Assembly: GCA_023935145.1 (NCBI GenBank)
Contig: CM043701.1
Coordinates: forward strand, 74,708,817-74,772,816
DNA: 64,000 bases
Direction: 5' to 3'
Origin: Bretschneidera sinensis
Lineage: Eukaryota > Streptophyta > Magnoliopsida > Brassicales > Akaniaceae
The notes under the pieces are model-generated. The model worked only from the letters and a program-made list of their open reading frames with translations, did no database searches and had not been told where the DNA came from. The translations under genes and the position numbers were made by a program. This document shows positions 48,115 through 59,144 of this stretch, piece after piece (positions within the stretch are counted from its first letter, which is position 1; each line of letters begins with the position of its first letter).

Positions 48115-48775
48115 ATGGTTCCTAGAAGGGAACATGTTGGTAGTATAATTGATATTAGTAAAGGTATGAGAGAATCTGAAGTTGAAAGAGATGATCTAAG
48201 ATAAGCTCTTACACATGCTCTTGAGAAAATGAATGTAACAAATGATAGAGTTGGTAGCCTATAACATAGACTTGATGAACAGACTAGAGCAGTGCCTGAA
48301 GTTGTTGTAAATCTAGTAATGGTAAATGTTCAAAAGTGAGTTTATGCATCAGATGCAGGGAGATATATTAAGCTCAATGCCTTGTTGTTTAAAGGATCTA
48401 TGAATCTTTTTAAGCCTGAGTTTTGGGAGAAACATGTTGAGAGATTTATTTGGTATTTTACCAATGATTGTCAGGCAGATGGTCGTCTTTGTTATGTTCA
48501 AGTTAGAGAGAGAGGCCCTAGAATGGTGGGAGGATATTCTTCCCAGGGTAAGTGCAGATGCTGATAAACCCTATAACTTGGAATATGTCTAAGGAGGTTT
48601 TCCTTGATAAATACTTTCCTTATACCTTTAGAGCCCAACAAGATAGAGATTTTTTTTTACGGCAAATGTATTGACTATGACTCAGTATGATAAGAGATTT
48701 GTGGCTTTGTCAAGGTTTGTATCGGAAAGGTAGACCTAGAGGAGAAGAAGTGTAAGAGGTTCATAGATAAACTAT
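48115..48775 (+). pseudogene. G1 gag remnant (gypsy, Tekay/Del-like)
   Basis: The ATG at 48115 starts MVPRREHVGS and soon meets in-frame stops (about 48202 and 48262). After frame changes come FKGSMNLFKPEFWEKHVERF, then LEREALEWWED-like and DKYFPYTFRAQQDR at about 48505-48655, then TMTQYDKRFVALS. These match the retrotransposon gag domain of plant gypsy elements (position of the W-rich and 'EFLDKYFP' motifs). The sequence is cut by the minus-strand T1-family element at 48776, so protease and pol are not seen. Confidence 0.75.
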
Positions 48776-50112
48776 TGTTGTGCAAATATCTACCTAAATT
48801 AATAAGAAAATAATTGAAGCTTTACTTGCAAGTGCACAAGGTCAATTTAGTAGTATAGTGTACAAGTGCGAGATCATTTCCACAGAGATTGGTAAATTTT
48901 GATTTAGAATTAATTTTGCAATATAAAACGATGAAAATAATAAATGAGTTGATTCGATAATGATAAAAGCGTAGGGACTTGATATCCACCACTAATCATG
49001 CTACCACAATAAAACAATATGCCAATGCTTTAATCATGTCATGAATACCTAACATTTGTCAACCTAAGGGCATCGTGTATACTCCATAAGCTATTGATTT
49101 CCCTAAGCAACGAGTTAGGCATGGTGTATACTCTAACTCTTTTCTTTCTTAAAGGATTTAGTATGGTGTATACTAAGTTGTCCCTTAAGAAAATATAGTA
49201 TCTGTGGAAATCGACAAACACACGAGACCTAGGGCATGGTATATACTCCCGGTTTCCTATGTTGATTAACCCAAGAACCCGGTGTGGATTTCTTTTGTTA
49301 TTATTGTTAAACCCAGGACTTGGTCATCCAAATTGATTTAACTAACTAGTCCATACCACATGCATATGTTGATCAGACAAACACATATGACGAATTCAAG
49401 AAAACAGGCATTAATCAAGTTAAGCATCATAATATAAATATCGCAAAGGTGCCAATACTGAATTATCGCATAAACATAATTAAGGCTTCAATCAAGCCCT
49501 ACTAGTAAATTAGTTACACATGAGTTTGATGTTAAACATCTTTATAAAGTAAAATAAAAAGAAAAGAAAAAACCTGAAAGAGCTTCCTTGAAGAGTCGTC
49601 AATTCTTCTGCAAAATTCCTTTCTGGCCTCCCCCCTCTTTCTGTGTTTACAGGCCTATTTATAAGGTTTAGGAACATTTGGAAACCCTAAAACTTGTAAA
49701 ACAAAACCCTACATTTATTTCCAAAATAGAAACTGCCATTTTAATTTTCTGATGAGCGTGTGCGCTCGATGACAGAGTGGTGCGCTCGAGCCCTCTTCTT
49801 GCGCGCACAAGCGCAAGTGCGTTCGATCCTTCTTCTTGCTTGCGTGAGCATGAGTGCGCTCGATCTTGGCTTGGGCGCTTGAGTGCTGTTGTGCTCGATC
49901 GCAAATCTCTGTGCTCGATCACACTAGGCAGCTTCTACCTCTTCTAGATTTGCTCTCTAAGCCAGATAATTCCATAATGCTCCATTTTCTCCAAAAACCT
50001 ATAAAAACACAAAAAACACAGAAAGGAAATAAAATAGAATAAAATAACCCAAACTAAGAGCTTAACAAATGTAAATTAAGGGGCTTAAATATGAATATTT
50101 AAGCACTTATCA
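48776..50112 (-). repeat. T1-family LTR (3' LTR of truncated element)
   Basis: On the minus strand runs from TGATAAGTGC to GCACAACA. More diverged from T1 than T1's two LTRs are from each other. The CpG-rich repeated block is at about 49750-49925, and a TATA box on the minus strand is near 49655-49662. Confidence 0.85.
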
Positions 50113-50506
50113 CACCCCCAAACTTACATATTGCTAGTCCCTCAGCAATACGAAACTAAAAACTAAATGAAAAACAAAGAACACAAAGATAAATCCATCT
50201 TTCATGGTATCCAAAAATTTAAGTGTCACACAAAACCATGATATTCATTCACGAGCAAGCTTAAAGATATAAACCCATCTTCGCAATGAATAGGAATTTT
50301 AATTCTAATTACTTAAAAAAGGCAGGCTAAGGCATCATAAGTTCGAATCAGTGTAAAGTGAACTAGCACATAAAAATGAAGCTTCCAAATAACTCCAATG
50401 TGTAATGTCTCCATGTCTCAAGATTCACCGACTTTCCCATCAGAATGAACAGTAATGGCATAGTTTTATTTCCTTCTTTCTTTTATTATGAGACTTTGCC
50501 ATGTTT
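48776..50506 (-). mobile_element. T1-family element, truncated
   Basis: Minus-strand copy of the T1 family. A full LTR (48776-50112) is followed by its polypurine tract (complement of 50113-50122) and about 390 bp of the 3' non-coding module. It stops at 50506 inside 'gactttgccatgtt', where Copia-4 starts. The rest of the element, including the other LTR, is gone, so no target duplication can be checked. Confidence 0.85.
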
Positions 50507-50632
50507 TGTTGTAGTATATGGCTCATATTGAGTGGAACATATTTACAGAGAAATTAAGGCTAATGCCGGAGTGAAGTGGAGTGGAGTGAGGGGAGCGTAG
50601 CGTACCAAGTGGAACGGAGCGGAATAGGTACC
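50507..50632 (+). repeat. Copia-4 5' LTR fragment
   Basis: Matches 52511-52620. Contains a run of GGAGTG/GGAGCG-like words. Cut off at about 50632. Confidence 0.8.
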
Positions 50633-50701
50633 ATGTTGCAACGTACTCAGGAAGAAAAGAAACAAGTGCCAAAAAATTGCAGCAAAAATGAGCATGTGGT
50701 G

Positions 50702-52423
50702 TAGGTGGAGCTAGAGACCAATGGTAAGGAAGACAATGCTTTGAATGCAGGGAGCTCTAGTTCAGAAGATCAACAGCATCACAGTATAGCTATAGACAGG
50801 CCCAGACGCACTATCAGGCCACCCACCAGGTATAGTTTTAAAGATTTGGTTTCTTATGCACTCATTACTAGTAGTGGGGATCCTATTACTTTTCAGGAGG
50901 CAGTAAACAGCCAAGATAAAAGTAGATGGATGGGTGCTATGGTGGAGGAGATGGAGTCTCTACATAAGAACTAGACATGGGACTTAGTGGAGCTTCCATA
51001 AGGGAAGAGAGCGATAGGATGCAAATGGGTGTATAAGAAGAAAGAAGCAGCATTAGAAAAAGAGGGAGAAAAGTTCAAGGCTCGTCTTGTAGCAAAGGGT
51101 TACTCACAGAGGAAAGGGGTTGACTATGATGAGATCTTCTCCCCTGTGGTCAGACACACTTCCATCAGGGCAGTGTTGGGTTTTGTAGAGCATTTCGATA
51201 TGCAGTTAGAGCATATGGATGTAAAGACAGCTTTTCTTCATGGTGATTTGGAGGAGCTGATTTACATGGTACAACCAGAAAGGTTTAGTCAGCGTGGATA
51301 GGAACACTTGGTTTGTAAATTGAGAAAATCACTTTATGGGCTAAAGCACTCTCCGAGGCAGTGGTACAAGTGATTTGACTCCTACATGATCTAGATTGGC
51401 TACAAGAGATGTGAGTATGATTGTTGTGTTTATGTGAAGAGCCTTGATGATGGTTCATTTATTTTTCTGTTACTTTATGTGGATGACATGTTGATTGCTG
51501 CGAAGAGTACGAGTGGGGTCAACAAGTTAAAGACTTTGTTGAGCAAAGAATTTGACATGATTCTTGGGATGGAGATTCACAGGGACAGAGCTTCCAAGAG
51601 ATTATGGTTATCTCAGCATAGCTATGTTGAGAAGGTGTTGGAGAGGTTCAGCATGGGTAATGCAAAACCAGTGAGTACACCTTTGGCGAATCACTTTAGA
51701 TTGTCTACCACTCAGTGCCCGAAGACAAATGATGAAGTTCAAGACATGTCAAAGGTTCCATATGCTAGTGCAGTGGGGTGCTTGATGTATGTTATGTTTT
51801 GTACAAGACTGGATTTGGCATAAGCTGTCAGTGTGGTGAGAAAGTTTCTATCAAGTTCGGGATGACAGCATTGGGATGCAGTCAAGTGGATTTTCAGATA
51901 CTTGAGGGGTACTACAGATTATAGCATAATGTTTAGCAGACAACATGGTGATCCTTCAGTTATGGGATATGTGGATGCAGACTATGCAGGGGATTTGGAT
52001 GATAGGAGGTCTACCACAGGTTATGTATTCACCCTTGTGGGGGGCTTATTTATTGGAGGTCCATGGTTTAGCCTCTAATTGCACTATCTACTACTGAGTC
52101 AGAGTATATGGTAGTGGCTGAGGCTGCCAAAGAAGTTTTGTGTCTTACAGGGTTGGTCAAGGAGCTGGGTATTCAGCAAGGTGGAGTTTAGTTGCATTGT
52201 GATTATCAGAGTGCCATTTATTTTGGAAAAGAACCAGGTGTATCATGCGAGAACCAAGCACATAGATGTGAGGTTTCACAAGATCAGGGAATTCGTTTCT
52301 TCTGGTGAACTATTGCTTAAAAAAGTTCACACTTTTGAAAATGCAGCAGACATATTGACAAAGCCTGTTACCACAGATAAGTTCAAGTATTACTTAGACT
52401 TGATTAATATCTCTAGGTGCTAG
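50702..52423 (+). pseudogene. Copia-4 RT and RNase H, degenerate
   Basis: Open pieces read RPRRTIRPPTRYSF (start of RT region), [49 protein letters not shown] at 51476-51487, then DADYAGDLDDRRSTTGYVFT at about 51975-52034 (RNase H). The tail ADILTKPVTTDKFKYYLDL ends before a TAG at 52421. The YADADYAGDLDDRRSTTGYVF style is typical of the Tnt1/Tork branch and differs from Copia-1, -2 and -3. Stops occur near 50972, 51299, 51374 and 51822, with frameshifts beyond. Confidence 0.85.
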
Positions 52424-52510
52424 ATGGGAGGCGTCCCAACCTAATGTCCTAGGTGGAGTTCCAAGTTATGTTTTTTCTCCTAAGGGGTGGATATTCGCCA
52501 AGGTGGAGAT

Positions 52511-52933
52511 TGTTGTAGTATGTGGCTCGTATTGAGTGGAATATATTTACAGAGAAATTAAGGCTAATTCCGGAGTGAAGCGGAGTGGAGCGAGGGGAGC
52601 GTAACGTACCGAGTGGAACGACGGCATTAGCCCTTTTGGGCTTGGAATTTATTGTTGTATTGGCAGGGACGATTAATAGGTTGGGGGTGTGGGGGCAACA
52701 CCCCCGCGGTACGGTACAGGGGTATTTGAGGAATTTTTTAATACCTCTATATGGCTAGGGTTAGTATAAATACATATGATGTAACCTTACTTTGATATAA
52801 TGAAATTTAGCTGCTGCTCGCTCCCGTGGACGTAGGCATACTGCCGAACCACGTTAAATCTGTGTGTTTAATTGCTTTCTCTATCTCTTTGTTTTTTGTA
52901 TTATTCATCATGATTGTTACATGTTTCACAACA
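52511..52933 (+). repeat. Copia-4 3' LTR
   Basis: Preceded by the polypurine tract 'caaggtggagat' (52499-52510). Starts TGTTGTAGTATG and ends CACAACA. Right edge is inferred from the CA terminus. Confidence 0.75.
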
Positions 52934-53286
52934 AAATCTTTTGTTCTTTTTTTATTATGTAAAAAATTACTATATGATATTTTTTTTTGTAATATGTAAA
53001 ACTAGAGATGCATGCTTATTTACAATGAAATCTTGTGATTGCTTATTGCAAAAAATGAAGCTACTGTATGTTTGTGCCTTTCAAGAGTTATGACATGCAT
53101 CAACTAAAATGATTTGTTTTCGCACGCTCACACATAGATATTATCATTTAGGTTCTCTTGATTGTTATATTTTCTCTGTTCATATTAATTTTTCCAAAAT
53201 TTTCTTTGTAAAGTGTTATATATGCAATGTTCCTCCGTACCTGCAGTGTAATAAGTAACTTGGAACTTCCTTCATTAGACCAGACA
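52934..53286. other. AT-rich gap
   Basis: No gene or repeat recognised. Could be 5' flank or intron of the Transposase_24-type relic that follows. Confidence 0.4.
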
Positions 53287-54775
53287 ATGGGAAAGCGTCG
53301 ATGCTTGAGTATTATATATTCAAGTGAAAACTTGAATTCTTAGTTGCAAACTGAGTCTAGACAAGAACCACATGCATCCTTTGGTACAAAAACACTTGGA
53401 TTCACTAGAACGTCACAACCTCATAATCAGACCCAACTTCGACACAATCAAGAACCACAACACCAACCCAAGCCTGAGAAACCTTCATCATTAGGTATAA
53501 ATTTCTTTAGCAAATGGGTGATATGTAGGCCAAAATATTAATTCTTCTATGATTGATGAAACATGAAAATATGAACAATAGAGAAAAAAAAAAGAAAAGG
53601 AAAACAAACATTGAAAAAAAAAATTGCTATTGAACAAATTTTATTAATCTTTTTCCTTAGTATCTTGTAATTGTTTAAGCAGATGTCCCTCATAAACATA
53701 GAAAGAAATGTGATCCCACACGCGTGGGATTTGACAAAAGATCAAAAAATTCTTGTTGTGTAAATGCAAATGGTCAGCTAGTTGGGGATGATGCAGGAAC
53801 ACTTAATCAATTTATTGGTACCATATTCATAATGGCCCACCTTGCACCAATCAACCAAGAATCATGGGTTTACATGCCATTGGGAAATAAGGAGGACATG
53901 TGGAAGATCATTGAGGTATAAATAACTAAGTATGATCTAATGTTACTTCATTTTTCTTTACTTTGATGATTTTTAACTTATAAAAAACTTTTAGGATTTG
54001 CTAATGTTATTGTTTGATTGTAGGCGAAATTCACATTTGATCCACTTCTACGAACAATAAAGAAGTATGTTGTTGGTGTTATGGTTAAAAAGTGGAAACA
54101 ATGGAAAAAAGGAGGCCAAAAAATTGTTTTATGAGTCGAAGACCGAAGATAAGAATATTAAGAAACTACCTGATCCTAGGGTAGATAAAGACCAATTTTG
54201 ATTCTTAATTCGGTATCGAAAATCAGAAAAAGCAAAGGGATGACTTATAACAAATTTGTTCTTTTAAAGCGACTTTTAATTGATATTTTTTTAATCATTT
54301 AGTGATGATTAGCATATGTAATTACTTGTGTTTTTCATTTATAGGAAATAAGTTAGAAAAACAAAGAAAACCATTGCAAAATTGATGACCCTCATAGCAC
54401 TGGCACAAAATCATTTCCTGGATTAATTGAAGAAAAGGTGACTATATATAAAATTCAAGTATCATTTAGAAAATAAGGTTCATGATGCATTTGTTGATCT
54501 TTGACTTTGGTACTTATTACTTATTAGCCTATTAAGCGAATTGGGTATATACAAGTTTCTTCTTATTTCTGTTTACTAGTTAATTACTTTCCCACTCTAG
54601 TACCTTGTACCAATTGAAATTGGATTTTATGTTTAATTTTGAAAATCTCAGGAATTTATGAATGAGTCTAGCAGTTCACAAACTTTGCATTCGAACCCCT
54701 CTTGGAAGGATGATACACTTTCTCAAGTTAAAGGATCAGAGCAAAAAGGGCATATTCACTGTTTGGGAAAGATAG
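53287..54775 (+). pseudogene. Transposase_24-type (plant En/Spm-associated) gene relic with introns
   Basis: Exon 1 is 53287-53494 (ATG GGA AAG start, one in-frame TAG at 53341, glutamine-rich). The intron 53495-53682 has GT..AG. Exon 2 is 53683-53915 with DPTRVGFDKRSKN, NANGQLVGDDAGTLNQFIGT, LAPINQESWVYMP and MWKIIE. The intron 53916-54023 is GT..AG in phase 0. Exon 3 from 54024 has KFTFDPLLRTIKKYVVGVM, then KKWKQWKK and a stop at about 54133. Further scraps include TGTKSFPGLIEEK (about 54399) and DTLSQVKGSEQKGHIHCLG (about 54712). The order (RG-PT-like start, 'NxxGQPIG' segment, 'W..P...K..LW..I' helix, 'H/TGSKSF', 'D.LSQVLG') matches the plant Transposase_24 family found in En/Spm-like transposons. 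No TIRs were seen. Reading frame joins correctly across both introns, but stops indicate a pseudogene. Confidence 0.65.
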
Positions 54776-55305
54776 AATTATGAGATAGAATTTATAGTCT
54801 CAAAATAATTAAATATGTTGAAGAAAATATTGATAAAGGATGAGGATTATGATATGAGTAGTGATAATAGAATGTTATTATTGAATTATATGAGATATAG
54901 ATGAATGAATATTGAAAGACTATTTCAACAATTGAATACTTCTAGTAAATTTAATTCACTGAGCTTGTGAAGGTCACTCCTCATTGTTAAATAATTTTAG
55001 GTAGCAAGCAGGACAAATAGATTGGTGAGCTGATATCCAGACTGAGTGATTATCTGTAAGCTTCATGGTCCATATCCTTAGACTAATGAAAAAAAATATT
55101 GTAAATATTCATGCACCATATGTTGTATATAATGTTTCAGTTGGGATTTTATTAATGTAACTCCCATGTAGAGGGTTAAGGATTGATATATAGATAAATA
55201 TAATTTCAGTTGATGTTTTTATATTGTTGTATATATGTGTCATGCTAGGATTTTAAAATGTGACAACACGTTTCGAGGGTGGTCAACCAGGTATGGGTTG
55301 TTGCA
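54776..55305 (+). repeat. G1-family LTR fragment (3' part)
   Basis: Matches 47385-47917 with small gaps, ending 'gtatgggttgttgca' in place of 'gatgggtcgttaca'. The LTR's first 1.7 kb are absent. Joined directly to unit half B at about 55306. Confidence 0.7.
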
Positions 55306-56490
55306 ATATTGGTGTTTGGGTTCCTAACTATTCTTGCTTAAAGATTAGAGTGAGGGACTACCTCTCTTTTTCCATATATTTATAGCTTTCAACAACTTAC
55401 CTGCCAAGTCTCGTTGACTTCAATTAATGCATTGTCAAATACTTAAGTCTTGGTTACCAAGATGCTTTGGTTTCTATGCTAAGTAACTTACCAATAAGAT
55501 TTATGGTCTTAAAACCAATAACTATATTTAAATAAGTGTCTGAGGATCCATGCCAAGAAACTTGTTCTTCTCACAATGTTGCTTTCATCACTGCACCAAA
55601 AATTATCAGCTAAAAAAATCCTAACAATGGTCAAGGTGCCTAATATTTAAGCAGGTTTGCCTTGACCAGATCTAAGTACCACTGAGTGGAAATCAAGTCT
55701 TGTATAATCATTAATCAAAATTTAAAATTAATCCCAGCTGTAGCTCTATTTCTCTTAATTATATTTATTCTTTTATGAGTTTTCAAGATTACGGATATAG
55801 AAGTACTACTGCCTATAAGTTACATGTGGATGATGACCAAAAGAAGAAAATAAAGGCAAATGGGAAGACTTCGCAAACCATAAAGGAAAGTCATAATCAA
55901 AGGGCAATGGACTCCTAAAGAGGATAGGTACAATTTTTATTTTTTATTTTTGCAACCTAACAAATGTTTATTTGTAAATTTTATTTTACCTTTTTTTTGT
56001 GGTTTTTCATGTTTGGTATAGATTTAATTATTTCAAGTTCTAAATAATTTGATCATATAAATCTGTATTTTGTAGGCTTTTGGTGCAGTTGGAAGCAAAG
56101 CATTGAATAAAAAGATGGAATCTTGAATGCTATGCTGACCTGCAAAGCATTCATCCCATCTTAAATGCTATGTGGAATGCCTAAAAATGACATGAAGATG
56201 AAATTGATAACACCAAGTTGTGGGGATTGGATCAGTGTTTTACCAAAAGAATATTTGCATTGCCACAGAGAATTTGCATAAGTGAACTTTTTCATGCACC
56301 ACAGTACTGTCAATTTTTTCTTTTTTGATCTCAGAGAACACTAAGAAAAACAACTAAGATTATTTTACTCTTGTTTTTTTTTTCAAAAGTGAGTAATTAG
56401 ATCCTACTTCATGGTCATTGTTAAACAATTAACGGATGATATACCTAGACATATTTTTTGTGTGCTGTGCATATGCACCATATTGCTAAT
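55306..56490. repeat. Unit half B, copy 3, right end (non-coding)
   Basis: Equivalent to 44453-45661. Includes the outer end of the TRIM-like 5' LTR (to about 55625) and about 860 bp without a gene. It runs without interruption into half A, confirming the B-to-A order. A region of about 1.2 kb is therefore present both before and after G1. Confidence 0.6.
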
Positions 56491-56578
56491 CTATAGGCAA
56501 AGTTTTTTTTCCATCACTGAGAAGGTACATAAGTGTGTTAGTGAGCTACAAAAGATAACAAAATACACAATCCAAAGC

Positions 56579-56722
56579 ATACTTTTCTCGGCCTTTTGGT
56601 TACGATCAAGTGCAGTACTTATTCTTATCAATTAAATATCTGAAATGTGGTTCATTGGTCCACATAATAGCTTGTTGTTGGGGCCGTCGAACATCGCACT
56701 ATTGCAAGCGCTTGGCACACCC
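56579..56722 (+). pseudogene. U2 snRNA pseudogene, copy 3
   Basis: About 144 nt. The 5' end 'atacttttctcggccttttgg' (56579-56599) is closer to consensus than copy 2, but the branch-point-pairing GTAGTA reads GCAGTA. The 3' end keeps a stem-IV-like 'cgaacatcgcactattgca' and GGCACACCC. The Sm site is missing at the same place as in copy 2. Confidence 0.8.
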
Positions 56723-57641
56723 TTACAAATCTCAATTCAATTTTTATTTCAAAGTGATAATGAGTTTCTGTTTTGGCATTTTAATAAAAATCTCTATATT
56801 AATGGCATCTTTGTTTTCCCCAATATAAAATTCTCTTCCGAAAAACAAGAGCCCTGAGAAAGGGAATAAAAAGTAAAAACAAAATATATGTATCATTAAG
56901 TATTTGGGTTGTACTTTTTTCCCAAAAGCCACCATTGAATAATCAGATATCAGTTTTTTAATATATCATATATAAAACTCACTTTCTGCTTCTAGGCCAA
57001 AATAAGCTATTTTTAGAACTTTTCCATCTTCTGCTTCTATTTATAAAAAGTTGATGAAAAAAAACGTATTTCACGTTGCTTCTGCTTCTTGGAAATCAAA
57101 ATAGTAGAAGTTGTCTCGAGAAGCGAGGCCAAACAACTGTCAATAAATAAATAAACTGCTTATTAGTGATTCTCTAGCCAGTCGAAAATATTAAATCTTA
57201 GACAAGACAACCATGTTTAAGGTTTAGATAGAGGAAATTTTCTTTTTAGTACTATAGAGAAATAAATAATACACCAAAGGAAGAAAATGGAAAATAAAAT
57301 TAATGACATGGATGGCCACATGGATTTTATGCTTACATATATGGCATAAAAAAACTTATTTTGGAAATAAGATTAAAATTTTCATATTTGAAGAATAAAT
57401 ATCTTTCAATATGTTTTGGAATTAAAGCATCCTTAATAGGGATTAACTCCTATTAAGGGAAAAAAAATCCAAGTGCTTAGTTGTTTGTAAGTCAGCCCTT
57501 AATATAAAGGAGTTAAAAGGTATATATCGTCCCTTCTATCATGAACATTCTTGCTACCACTAACAATTTTTTTGATCATTTGATTTGAGTCATATAAAAA
57601 CTTTAATCTAATTTATTCTTTTCTTTTCTAAATAATCATGA

Positions 57642-57642
<1 letters not shown>

Positions 57643-57706
<64 letters not shown>
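57643..57706. repeat. (TA)n microsatellite
   Basis: About 64 bp of pure TA within half A; copy 2 has only 'agatataatatc' there, so the repeat expanded in this copy. Confidence 0.9.
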
Positions 57707-57709
<3 letters not shown>

Positions 57710-57842
57710 CAAAGCTCTGTGAGAGATAATTTGCCCAGATTGCTCAAAGAATTCTTCTGCAAGGTTTGATAAGGAACTAATTCATTTTTTTTTAAATGAA
57801 GAAGTTTTATTTCATATTCCCTTGTCTTCATTTAATTTGAAT

Positions 57843-58365
57843 ATAAATCAAATGCAATAGATTGATGCGCATATCATTGAAGTATTTTATTTTCATGTTT
57901 TCATTTTATTAACTATTTCTCTTTCAAGTAGTTCTCAACTTTGTTAGCTCCATTAGATTTCTTGTGGTTACTAAGTAAATTGTTTAAGTGGATTAACTAT
58001 AAATTTTTATTTATGTTATTTATAAATTATCTTATGAAACAAATTTGATTATTCTGAATGTTTTAACCATGAATTACACTTTAAAAACTCATAATAGAAA
58101 AGATATAAATAAGCTACAATATATTGATGCACGTATTTATGAAGTCTTTTAATTTTGTGTTCTCATTTTATCAACTATTTCTCTTTAGAGTAGTGCTCAA
58201 CTTTGATAGTTCCATTAGATTTCATGTTTGTTTACTTAGTAGATTGTCTAAGGTGGATTGATCGTAGATTTTTCTTTATGTTATTCATAAACGATCTTAT
58301 GAAACTAATTTGATTATTTTGAATCTTAACCATGAATTACACTATATAAACTATAAGGATGTATA
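57843..58365. repeat. Tandem duplication of about 262 bp, copy 3
   Basis: Units begin at 57843 and about 58105 with 'ataaat.a...caat.gattgatgc'. Same arrangement as 40850-41375. Confidence 0.7.
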
Positions 58366-59144
58366 TTTTGAGATCTTGCTACTTGAGTTGATATCGACCT
58401 CAACAACGAATGCAGGCATGAAAAACAATCCCAATGGCGGAAAGGATCTAAACGCCCTAACGAGATGTTTGGACAAACAAAGCTACGTACTTTTGATATT
58501 ATGTTGTACAGGTACAAAATTGTTGAGGTGTCAAATTAGGTATATATGTGTATTCCATATCAAAATTCACTTTCACAAATTCTCTAATTTTAACTAGTAA
58601 AATAATAATTATTACTTGTTTTAAAAACAAAAGGTAGCTGAAGCATATAATACATCGCCTGTATGGACATAAACAGAAGTGTTTCTCCGATCATGATATT
58701 TGATTGTCAAATGAAATATGTTATGCTACATTAATCATATTTATCTATAAATCAGATCAAGATGTCGATAACCTTAGTTGATATTTGAACTACCTTGATC
58801 TAAAAAGGACTCAAAAGGCATTTGATGGGGACACCCTTGGATTAAAAATTCTTGATTATATTCCTTGGTACGGATCTCTTTGGAATCCCCTTTCTCTTCC
58901 TTTTACTTACAATCTTCCTCACTTCTTCCCCGCTGTTTTTGTCCATTCTAGAGGATACACAGCTAGGACTTTCTCTCCTTCTCATCAATAAAACTCTAAA
59001 CCTTTTGTAAAATAGACTGTAAACTAAGATGAAAATCAAAGAAGAAGAAATACTAGATGAAATTTACATCCACCCTTACTAAGAAATTAAGCCAAAAAAT
59101 TCTTAGTCAACTATTTTGAATCATGAAAGTTAAAAGCAAAATAA

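Larger units (their letters stand above)
50507..52933 (+). mobile_element. Copia-4, Tork/Tnt1-like element, truncated
   Basis: Begins with the first 126 bp of its LTR (50507-50632), then passes directly into RT-proximal coding sequence, ending in a full 3' LTR (52511-52933). Gag, protease, integrase and the primer-binding site are deleted. Bases flanking the two ends (TGTTT and AAATC) do not match, and the T1-family interior does not resume on the right, so the flanks were rearranged after insertion. Confidence 0.8.
56491..59144. repeat. Unit half A, copy 3 (non-coding)
   Basis: Equivalent to 39404-42140. Holds a U2 pseudogene, a (TA)n expansion, the tandem duplication (57843-58365) and the inverted-repeat left arm (58375-59144). 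About 220 bp around the copy-2 position 40440-40560 is shortened. Ends at 'gttaaaagcaaaata', replaced by the G2 LTR. Confidence 0.6.

Noticed and set aside
58785..58991. Open frame of 68 codons with a protein-like look (…DYIPWYGSLWNPLSLPF…)
   Set aside because: It has no ATG at the stated start, lies in the inverted-repeat arm of the repeated unit, and the matching region of copy 2 (about 41800-41990) is interrupted. No family recognised.
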